Shown piece after piece: positions 12,561 through 23,600 of a stretch of 64,000 bases of DNA. Location of the stretch: contig OU015532.1 in the NCBI GenBank assembly GCA_907165065.1, positions 40,030,839 through 40,094,838 on the forward strand, read 5' to 3'. Source of the DNA: Caprimulgus europaeus. Taxonomy: Eukaryota > Chordata > Aves > Caprimulgiformes > Caprimulgidae. Under the pieces are notes generated by a model. That model was given only the letters and a program-made list of their open reading frames with translations. It was not told where the DNA came from and did not search any database. The first letter of the stretch is position 1. The number at the start of each line of letters is the position of its first letter. Both the position numbers and the translations under genes were made by a program.

Positions 12561-12920
12561 GGCACCCAGGCGACCTGCCACAGTGACAGCGGCACCCAGG
12601 CGACCTGCCACAGTGACAGCGGCACCCAGGCGATCTGCCACAGTGACAGCGGCACCCAGGCGATCTGCCACAGTGCCAGCGGCACCCGGGTGATCTGCCA
12701 CAGTGACAGCGGCGCACAGGTGACCTGCCACAGTGACAGCGGCACCCGGGCGATCTGCCACAGTGACAGCGGCACCCAGGCGATCTGCCACAGTGACAGC
12801 GGCACCCAGGCGATCTGCCACAGTGCCAGCGGCACACAGGCGACCTGCCCCAGTGACAGCGGCACCCGGGTGATCTGCCACAGTGACAGCGGCACCTGGG
12901 TGATCTGCCACAGTGACAGC
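12561..12920. repeat. 30-bp minisatellite, 12 tandem copies
   Basis: Twelve head-to-tail 30-bp units start at 12561 and repeat every 30 bases, with few substitutions (CGACC/CGATC, CCCAGG/CCCGGG, GACAGC/GCCAGC). A unit starts GGCACCCAGGCGACCTGCCA and ends CAGTGACAGC. It is much more GC-rich than its surroundings. Because 30 is a multiple of three and the unit lacks stop codons in several frames, it creates long spurious open frames on both strands. It lies inside the predicted MIDEAS 3' UTR. Confidence 0.97.
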
Positions 12921-14405
12921 ACCCTGGAAGCTGGGGATCAGTGCTGCTTCAAAGCACTGGCTGAAGGGAGGGAGCTGGGCAGTGGGAGCACAGGGCTGGG
13001 ACTGACTGGCCATGAAGCACAAGCAAGTGATCCCACTCTTTACATCTTTATGAAATAACGATAAATGTGGGCTATACACAAGTACAGAACAATCTTGTGC
13101 ACATCTAACATCTATGTCACCTGGATCACTTAACTTCTTAGCTCTCTTTCACCAGCAGGGTTTTGGTGACTAGACTTTTTGGGCTATTAGCATGTGTCAG
13201 TTCTGAAGGAAGAGTCGGCCTTTCAGCAAAGAGCAAAGCTCACAGCAGGACAACCCAGCAGGCAGGGCCATCCAGCCATCCATGTGGAAATAAGTGACAA
13301 GCTCCTTCTGCATGCACATACTGTCTGATAGGAAGTGGTTGAGAAACTAGGGCTCCACCGTACAAGCTCTCGATGATGGCAATTTCAAGGTATAAATGAG
13401 GGCTGCCACAAGAAAGAAGTGGATGTGTTAAGAGGTAAAAGCCATTCACAGAGGAGGTTAAGGAGACTGCTAGAGATGAGAGTCCCTTCCTCCCAGTCTC
13501 TGAGGTGCACACAGTCCAGTGCACAAGAAGATCTTGGTTCATTTTCACTAAATAAACTTGCTCCCATTTATGCAAAGTCAAAACCAGAAGTTTTCAATTC
13601 AAATTGCACTTGTGAAGCCCAGACTACTTTCCATTAAGTTAATCAAAGGCAAACTACTTTATTTTCCAAGATGAGACAACCTGCAAGGCCTGGGGCTACA
13701 CTAATCCCAGAGGATATTTTTATATCCACTGTTGCATTCTTAACGGCATAAAAGAAACCACCTCAGGCTTTCTTTTGAAAAATAAAACTTCTCAAAGGGA
13801 AGAAGAGTGTCTTGCTCATCCCACTTTTCATTTTTGTGAAGCAGAGGCCAAAAGCACACACCATCTTTCCAAAAAAATGGTTGGCTGCCTCAATAAATGC
13901 TTGGAAAGAAAGGCAGGAAAGTGTAACAGGAAGGAGAACTTGCTGAGAAAGGAAACATCTAGAAATCACCACTGTCACAGTAACTGGATACAGTTAGCTC
14001 AGAGGAAAGCATCATTTTCTTGCTCTGGTCTGGAAAGTCTATATCCAAGAGTCCTGTTACTATGATTCCTGATAAGCACAAAAAGAAAGGTCTGACTGAC
14101 CAGAGAGAGAACTTACTTCCACTGCAGGTGAGATTGTTCTATTATGTACCTCAGGTATCATTATAAATAGAATAGAAATCTTATTTGTTTAAAAAAAAAA
14201 AAATCCAAGTTGAAACAAATCTTTTCATCCATCACTCCGGCTTGGTCAGTACTGGCAAGGTGAAGTGGAACACACGGCATGAGGAAACGGCAGCACTGAA
14301 ACCGAGACCTGATGGTTCAGGTAAGAAAAGTGCAAGCTAAAAAGTGAGACCACCAAGAGGGAAGTTGGGTCCAGCCTTGCTACTCCCTCCGCTTCTGGTC
14401 TGCTG

Positions 14406-14607
14406 CTATATTTCTCCATCTTCATCTGAGCTTGCACTGCTGCTTCCACTGCTGCTGCTGCCACTCTCGCTGCTCTCTTCCTGCCGGGCCTGGCTGTGGG
14501 CTGCTGCTGCCGCCTCTCTCTCTCTCTGCTTCAGTGCAGCTGCCTTCTTCTCTTGCTCTGCGTGGCTTTTCATGTGAGCACTGCGGCTCTTCACCTTGTA
14601 GAACACC
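14406..14607 (-). CDS. MIDEAS: MIDEAS coding exon 13 (last), zinc finger end and C-terminus
   Basis: The acceptor is CTTCCTCAG. The exon encodes [20 protein letters not shown], then an alanine/glutamate helix-like stretch and a serine-rich acidic tail ending DEDGEI and TAG (14406-14408). H1053 and H1057 complete the finger. The serine tail is more extended than in the human protein as I remember it. Confidence 0.94.
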
Positions 14608-17600
14608 CTGAGGAAGCACAGGTGTATGTTAGCATTGGTCTCTCCTACAGCCTCTGTCATTCATTTGCCAAAAGAGCTTCTGCTGCTCCAGCCTCACATT
14701 TGTGAGCTCAGGCACAGGGACTTGGGCTGGCACTGCCATAGAGCACCTACAGCAAACACCACTTCTGACCCAGTGTGCACTGGGCAGAGAGAGTGCTAGG
14801 AGGAGGTCCTGGGCATCCTCAAACCACTTGCTTTGTTTTTAATACAGCCATTTTCTCTTATCTGTCTTTTAAGTTTTCTAAATTCAGAGGGGCAGCATAT
14901 CTAAAATATGCACATACTGCTTAGCATAATGGGGCTCTCGTTTTTAGGCATTCCCCCTATGCTGCAAAAACACAATAAACATGGAGGTGAAAAATGGCCA
15001 GATGGCACTCCCTGACCCTTGTCCACACAGCACTCGAGCCGTTTCCTCCCACCTTTCACTATTAACTGTTTGGATTTGACTCCAAATGTCACAAGACAAG
15101 CTTGACACCATTAAAAATCCTCACCTACTTCTCCTTTGTCAGTGGCCAGGACCAAATCCTAACTGCCTGACTTCCCACAGCACTGCCCCTTCCAATGCCA
15201 CATGCTCCCTGAGGGCACAGAAACAGGGCACCTTGGCAGGACCAGACAAGTCCCAGCCACAGCAAGAATCTGTCAACATCCCAAAAAAAGCTGCACTTTT
15301 TGTGCCTGTAGAATATATTTGTCTTTCCTCACACAGTTTAGTAATTTTTTTTAGGTTTGTTGCCAAAAGATTCATAAATGTCAAGAAAATTCAGTTCCCT
15401 ACATAAATTGCTTAATCTTAAAACAATAGAGTTTTGCAATACCAGCAGATATTAGGCCAGTGGGTACACAGTTAATCTTGTTAAACGTGCTGAATTTTCT
15501 TGACTAAAACTGTGTGAGGAAAGACAAATATATTGCTGCTGTTATAATAATGGTAGTGTCTTGTATTTCTACACCACTGTTCATAAGTAAGTCTATACAA
15601 TGTTCTTAATATGTGATTTACCCAATATACAGAAATTACTCATTATAAAGATGTAGGCATTACAGAGGGGCAATACAGCAGCTGTTTGAAAGTGCAGCTT
15701 AACACCAAATACCACACACAGTTGAAATGCAGATGGTGTCTCATTCCATTTGAGGAAAAGCAGTCAGCAGCAGGTGATTATCCAAGTAGTAGTAGTATCT
15801 TAATATCAATATGTAAAACTTGCTAATCTGCTAGTATTAGTGGGGTAATAAGTCTCTAAAATGATTGCCAGTGTCTATGGCCTAAATAGATTGAAGAAAA
15901 GCTCATTTGAGAATAAGCTTCCACAGGAGATGCCCTACTGCGATTCTGTGACTATTGCTGGAAGCCGAGTTGTTCTTACCTGCCACATTTTTTACATGGA
16001 AATGTGTTTTCTGTGTTCTGAGTTTTACAGGTAACATCTGATTTTATCTTCTGTTTCCGCCTCCTCCTCTGCACTGGAGCAGTAATAGGCTTTCGAGGCT
16101 TCACTGCTGTCTCCCTTGGCTTCCTTCCAATCCTCCCTGTAACAGCTGACTCTCGACTCCTCGTGTCAGCATCACTGGCCTTTGGAGAGAGGGGAACAGT
16201 TAAAGCAAACAAACTTAAACCCACCATCAGAAGGAAAACAATAGCTGAGCTTCTGTGCTTCATTTATTCCAGACCAAGGTTTCATTTAGTGAGAAAGTCT
16301 TCAGGATATTTTCAGGACATTTCTCATCACGGTCCTATGCGCGCATCAACCGCAAAGAATTATATTGGGTTTTTTTCCCCTTATTCGTCCCAGTTGTCCC
16401 ACCACAGCACACAGTCTGGTTGCTAGTAATACTCTAAGCTACCTCAGCCCAGTCTCTTGCTCTGGGAGAAGTTAGAGGTGAAAACTTTTTACATCTAGAC
16501 TGTCCACCTGGTATTTTCTAAACTAGTTGCAGAGTGAAGGTGTCATAGAAAGCACAACATGCACATTGCAGCACTTACTATTACACCATCTTGTAGTGTC
16601 TGTTCATCTTGGAGAGGAACTGTGCTCTTCTTTCCATTATCCAACTCCTCCTCTGCCTCCTCTTCTTCCTCCTCTTCCTCCTCCTCATGCCCTTCTTCAC
16701 TGTAAAGATCCCTTCTGGGAGGAAGAACACGTGCAAACCTATGGGAACTCTTCACCAGAAGATAAAGGAACTGTTAATTTTGGTGTCTGTAAGTAAATAT
16801 CATTATGTGACAGTGGACACAAGTTTTTGAGTCTGGACTCCTCCACACTGGCTAGATCATTTCTGCTTTTGATCTTACCAGCAAATGAGACAACACACAA
16901 AATCAGACTTCACACCACAGCACAAAAGAGGTGAAAAAAATTTAGGAAATTACCTTGATGTCAACTTCAGCTTCATCTTTCATAGATTTCTCATTAGCAG
17001 CATCAATGTCTCCAAAGATTAAGGTCCCATTCCGACCAATTTTCACTTGTTTCTTGTATGTGTAGTAGAATTCCACACACTGAGCCACTGTTTTGGTTTT
17101 TATCTGGTGTTTAAAAAGCATAAAAAGTCCAATGGATTACATGATTTTAAGAAGGCTTATAAATAATTATTAAAGGTGCAATAAATACACTTTGTATTTT
17201 TCTTTCCTCAGGAGTCTCCATTCCACCACAACTGCTGTTAAAGCCTTCTTTTCTGTGTTATATTCTTCAGTATGGCCCATCCCACAGTTCATCCCCTATT
17301 GCCACTGTTCACCCAGAACTACAGGACTAACTTTCCAAAGAAAAGCTGGTCAATGTAAAGGTGACATAATCTGGCACTTTGTCAACTTAATACAGCTCTT
17401 AGCCTCCAAAATGTTCCAACTGAGCTGTCTGCCTTGTGAGCAGCCTTTCAGTTTTATGGGGGAGCTTTATTTTCCAGCAGCACTTCAGAGAAGACCAGAC
17501 CAGAATACCAATCCAAAAATGGAAAGGAAGGTTTGCAGCCCTTTCCCATTTTGGGCACACGCATTTCATACACATATGGTGGTAGACAATTATCAGTACA

Positions 17601-20600
17601 GACAGACCTCTGACGCCTGCACATTCTCTATCAGTGATTTTTCTGGAAGTTCTGGAATATATTCTTAGCTTCTGGGCTTTTGCAACTTATTATCACAGAA
17701 AACTGGAGAGATCCTGAAGGGTGCATCATTCGCATGTCCTTCTTTGGTCCTTTTCATCAGTAGCAAGGATGTGTTTCTATTTAGTTTTATAAGCAAGCCA
17801 CTTAAACCATAGTGAAACATCACCAACACTCTATAAATATGCCTTGTAGAAGTGACACCTTCAGCGTGGACTAATAGGCATAGTGCAGTAAGTACAAGGC
17901 TTAAGTAAACAACAGCAGCAAAACAAACACTGTTGTTCTAGCTATCTGGTGAGATTTTATGCCGTGCTGGATGATAAACTTTCTCTGAAATCTTTTGAGT
18001 GCAGGACTTGATGCTTAATACTGAGGTTTCAGAAAAATCAAGATTGAACTCCCTGTATTAAATGCTCAAACATGTAAGAATGTATCATTGCTGTCATTTA
18101 AAAGGAAAAGTAACTTACAAGCTTTTGGACCAAGAAAAAGTCTTTCTTGTAGATTGCAATGCCTTTGTTGAAAAGTTTTTTTTCAGCAACTTTCCACTTG
18201 TCTGATCCTGTAGAAAAAAGAAAGTTGTAACTGAAGCCTTTGCAATTTCAAATGTTTATCCTTATGTACTTTTTCTTCACCTTCACCTTAAATAAGACCA
18301 ATATACACATACACGGATGCAGTCTCTCATCACACCTAATCCAGCATAGCTGCAGCCTGCTGTTAACCCCTCCCCTACTGCTCCACTTCAGCCCTCCTCT
18401 CATCACTGTGTTACATCTAGTGCTCATCACCACATTTCAGCTGCAAAAACCAGCCAATTGGATGAATTAAGATGTTTTCCAACAAAACAGCAAGGCGAAT
18501 AAACACACTTTGTAGTGGCCCAGTCATTAGATTTTATGCAAGGGAAATGGTGGGGCAGGAGAACAGGATTGCTCTTTCACCAGCAATCCACTGTACTTGA
18601 CAATTTATTACATCTCAAATATTCCTACCATCCTAGCACCCTTGCCTCTAATAACAAATACATTTTGGAATCTCCTCCTGCCTTATTGATATTACTCAAG
18701 TCCTGTTTCCCAACCATTATAGTAGGAACATGTAATAATGAAATATAATTTCTATGCTTTGTGGTGCCAGCTATTAGATGTGTGTCTACCAGTTTACATC
18801 AGGTCTTTCAGGTGTCTACATGTCTCTCTAGATCACTGAAGTCAATGTCATACTGCTGACTATTTTCTAATTAGGTACAAGACTACAAAGGCAGCTCACA
18901 AAGGCATTTAAATTTTGCAGGCATCAATAGCTGTCTGAGCTTTCTTCAGCAAGCTTAAAATTCTTCCCATAAAACCTCCTCTTAAATTCGTCCTGGAAAC
19001 TCATGCCAAAGAGGCTGTGGTTCTGAGGTCACCACAGCTTTCCTTGTATGTACTAGCTCTCTTTGTGCGCTCTCTGTGGCTTAGTGTGAGGGATCACATT
19101 CCCTTTTCCCCATAAACGAAATCAGAACACACGCACACGTTCTGAGGGATGCAGTCTTTCTTACATTCTAAATGTCATAATTTGCACAGGAAAAACTCCT
19201 GGCAAGCCATCCTTTGATTTACCAGAGAGAAAAGCAGTCTTTGAATCTTATTGCAACATTACAGAGTTCCCCAAAAGAGCAGAAAAGGATAGAAAAATTC
19301 CTTCATGATAGACAGGCACTACAGTTATTCTGGTTAACAAACCTGTGTAGTGATAATCTGCCAAAGGGTGGGTAGGTGATCGTACTGGCCTCTTCAATAG
19401 CAGTTTGGTCAAAGCTCCCTAAGATAAATACAAATAAAATAGTTAATTTAATGTTTGGAATATTTAATACAAAAATCAGGCAATTGTTAATCCTTTCCTT
19501 TCTGGCAAGCTAACTGAAAAGAACCATAGCACAGTTTAACATTTGGGACAACTTTAAAATTACATTCTTGACCACCTGCTGAGTCTTGGGTACCACAGGC
19601 AAGTGGTAAGCTCTCATCTCCGCAAACTGACACTTTCCAACACAACCACCACAGTACTGGGAGAAAGTTAATTCCACAGAGACCATGAAGCAGTTTCGTC
19701 TCATTTACTGAAGGCCTAAGTTATATACCCACATGCAAAAATACTGCCCTAAATGATATCTTAAACATCCAAGTCATTGTGATCTTATCTCACTTAACTA
19801 AGCAATATTTCTAAATAAAACAGAGCAGTCATGTGACTGAAAGATTCCACACACACAAAAAAAACCCCTCTCAAGCTGCTTTTGACTTTGCATTTAAACT
19901 GGAAGTGCTTCCAAAGTTAGCAGGAAGGAGAGAATGGAGTCATGCTTCCATTAGCAATTTAAACCACCTTAACAGTGAGCTCTTGCTGCCAGGGGCAGCC
20001 CTGCTCCTCCCTAATACCACCAACAGCACTCACAATGGTGGGCTGGTTCTGGGAAGTTATCGAGCAGAAATCTAACACATAACACATAAAAATTAATTTT
20101 TACTTGTTCTCTTCTTTAACGCACATCAATACAATCTCACAAGTCTCAGTGCTGGTGCACTACAGAGGACAGGAAACAAGCAGCCAAGCAAAAGCTTGGG
20201 ATACTCCTGACCACAGGGTTGATCCATGCCAGGTTAAATCAATCATAGAACTATAAAAGGATGAGAACCCTGTGCCATATGCTCTGTTCTTTGATATTAC
20301 CTCCCATGGGTGTCAAAGGGCATTTATGAAAGTGTAGCACGTCTTACAATACTGATATAAAATTAGCAGCACAGCCATTCTATAGACATGCACAGAGAAT
20401 TTAAATGGATCTACCAAAAGTAAGAGGAGCAAGACACTGCACTTTATGTCTCAGCTTCAGTCTCAGCCTCTTATTTTCCTTCCAACATGATCATCTTCCT
20501 TGGAAGACATTTAAGATTAATTTAGCAGTCTCAGCTCACTTGCCCTGGCAGACTGACAGTCTTTTACAAAGCCAAACATGTCAAAGTTAGAAATATGCAA

Positions 20601-23600
20601 GATAGTAAGTGAACATGGTGCTCTACATCAGGCACAACCCACTCCTGGGACATCCAAGGGACACTCAACAGTGAGAGCCAGATGCATAGGAAAGTCTGCA
20701 AGGCTCTCCTCTCCAAGTGACAGGTTATCTGGCCTTCATTAACACCTCTGACTACCTCAAGGTGGAAAGCTGGGAAGACTCACCAGAATGCTTCCCTTTG
20801 CTTCATGTAAGAAATGCAGCGCCAGCTCCTGGTTGGTTCCAGCCCCAGGAAAAATGCTTGAACAGGCAGCAGCTAGTAGGTTTTCCACTTTATCCAGAGA
20901 GGTACCAAAAAAATTCAGATAAGAAGATTAAAATGGAGTTTCCTACAGGACTGATATAATTCATTAGCTCTTTTGAAGCAGGGGTGGACATAACAGAAAG
21001 TAAAACCCAGAGAAGTTGAATGTCCTTGCAAATTTATCCGTGTCAAATTTGGGCACAAGAACTTGTTAGACCGCAAGGTCACACATTATTCTGCATACAG
21101 CATTATTTACACATGGAGTTTCTTGCAAATCTCCCCCTTCTTATAATGTCTTCTTGTCTCCCTTCACCTCAGAGGTTTCCTGAATCCCCCCTTACATTGT
21201 GATTTCCATTTCACAATACCGTTTTTTCTCTCTCATCAGAAGGATTTCTTCCAAACCTGCCCACTTCCTCTTCCATTCAGCATTTATACATGCCACAACC
21301 CATGTGCACCAACGGTAGACAGCTCCCCAAACTGCTACTAGCTGCCAAAACTTCTGCTTCCTCATCCTGACTTCCATCTACAACTTGATTTTTCCTAAAT
21401 ACTATTATGTCTAGAACATTTGTTGAAAATACAGAAGTTAGGTGCACGTGGTGTTCAAACATTAACAAAGATGAGGAAGCTTCACTGAGCAAAAGGCTGC
21501 TCTTTGCCTGAGCAGTTACAAATGGTTCCAGTTTATCTCAATTAAAAAAAAAAAATCTTATCAACCTCTCAACCACCACATACAACCTGATAAAGAAGCT
21601 TTACTCCTCAGACTGTTTTCAAGTCCACTCAAACATGTCACTGAACTGGCAGCTCTGAGAGATTTAAAATTATGCCTACAGCAAGTATGTGGTTACCCCT
21701 ACAACTGTGACAATTCAGTCCTATTTATCAGCCTTCCACATTCTTACCATTCTTTTGGGTGACTTTGTTGGTTTCCAGGTCACCCCACGGCTGCCACACC
21801 AGCTCTGCTTTATGTTCATCAACTGCTGCCAGAGATCTGTCTTGGAGTGATGGGATTTCTGCTTGAAAGCGAGTTCCTACATTTATTCGCCTGCAGAAAA
21901 GGGCACACGGAATCATCAGGCCCCCTTTACAACATCCAGACAGTCTCCACCTCTGCTAAAAGCACTAATTATGAAGAAACTGCAAGGCAGCAGGCTCTTG
22001 CTTATAACACGAACAGCTTTCAGGTGTTGTAAGTTACAGTAATAAGCATGACTCAAAAGGTGAGAGGTTTTACATCCATTACCAGTTTCCATTATCTTAT
22101 CAACAACAGTTGAAAAGTATTTAAATTAGAATCCCCTAATAACTGCTCAAAGAACAGTTACTACCTTTCAATAATCATCACTTTTTGAGAGGCTGTCAAA
22201 TGGACTTCTCTTGTGGCAAGCCTCCTCCTCATGCATGAGATGGGTAAAGACTGTTTTAGTATTAATGTTTTGCCAGCCATAACTACAGAATCACAGCATT
22301 AGGTTGAAAAAGACTTTTGGAGACTATGTAGTCCAACTCCTCATTCAAAGCAGGATCAATCTCAAAATTTGTACTACTTTACAAATAGAAGAATTAAGCT
22401 TCATTGTCACGTTTCCTATTCCAAATCTTTGCAATGAAATGACCTTTTGAGAAGCATTAGGAGAAGGTCTGGCAAAGCACAAGCAGTTAAGAACACAATA
22501 TGGGGTAATCAGAAGTTATAGTCAACTTCTGACAAAGGCCAAATTAAAGTCAAAATAAACTTTTTTTTTTTTCTTAAAAAAGCAGCTTCCTGCCATACTT
22601 CCTTTAGAGAAGATATGTCTACATAACTGACCACAACAGTGCTGCACAAACTAGCTTCACAGCAGCAAACTGATTAATTTGACAACACAAGAATAACACC
22701 AGTTTGTTAATTTATCTTGGTTAAAAGTTAAAGCTGTCTACTTGCCTAAGCATCTGTTCAGTAAGACTTCAGATGATAGCAAGACAACTCTTTCCATATA
22801 ACTCCCTTTTGGCAACAGGAAATGAACTTGCATTACTAAGTTACTATGGTTTGAAATTTCCAGCAACAAATTTGAAGATTTTCACAAATGACTAAAATGG
22901 CAGCTAACTTTATGTCATTAACTTTGTCAATTTAAACCACTAGACACAACAGCCAAAGACAACTGCATGACAGAGATGTCAAAGATCAAGACCTGAGGGG
23001 AAACAAACAAAAAAATCTGTTCAAGAATAAGTTCCCCTGGATCGGTGTGAAATTAACGAACAACAAAAAGACTAATTAAGTTGTTTTCAAAACAGATTTT
23101 AAAAACACTAAGCATACTTATTTCTATGAATGGGCTCAGCCTGGAAGGGCTTTGCAAAGGCAATAAGAATAATCTGGGTTCATTCACATTTGCAACATTT
23201 GCTCAGGACAGCCTGCTGCCAAAAGTGCAGAAAACAGCTTCAAACAGGAACGCAAAATTGAAAAGGGGTGAGGGGAAAAAAAAGTGGCAGCAAATGCACC
23301 AGTTAATTTTTAAAATATAAACCATTTTAGAAGTAGTAAAAGAAGCCTGGTATCTATCTGGGCAGAGTTTGAGTTAAATATCTCAAATGTTAGGGGATAT
23401 GCTGCAGAATTAGAGCAGAGATTCCCGATTGCAGAAGGTCAGCAATGCAGAGCCATGTGGGTGTTTTTATGCTGTAAGGGTGTTTCCATGCCACACATCT
23501 CCATGTTTAGATTTCACAGGAGTTCATTAACCTAGGTTTAATAATGAATTGGAACTACCTTGCTGTAGTTCAACAGCACTGAACTTGAGCTGGTAACACT

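Larger units (their letters stand above)
8108..14405 (-). other. MIDEAS: MIDEAS 3' UTR, about 6.3 kb
   Basis: There is no convincing coding sequence between the MIDEAS stop and about 8.1 kb. On the minus strand an ATTAAA lies at 8127-8132, and just downstream the sequence turns strongly G/U-rich (about 8035-8100), a good cleavage-site pattern. Earlier AATAAA signals that could give shorter forms lie at 13658-13663, 10319-10324, 10203-10208 and 8395-8400. The UTR contains a 30-bp minisatellite (12561-12920) and a small AT-rich hairpin (9489-9526). That it is one continuous exon is inferred from the absence of splice or gene signals. Confidence 0.65.

Noticed and set aside
12561-12920. Possible CRISPR array (regular 30-bp repeats)
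   Set aside because: The repeats are directly adjacent with no spacers, and the genome is vertebrate.
12455-13079. Several open frames of 109-181 codons on both strands with a decapeptide periodicity
   Set aside because: They come from the 30-bp minisatellite, whose unit is a multiple of three and free of stops in these frames. There is no splice or start support.
17192-17668. A 158-codon plus-strand open frame inside MIDEAS intron 9
   Set aside because: Antisense to the gene, not recognisable, and composition like the rest of the intron.
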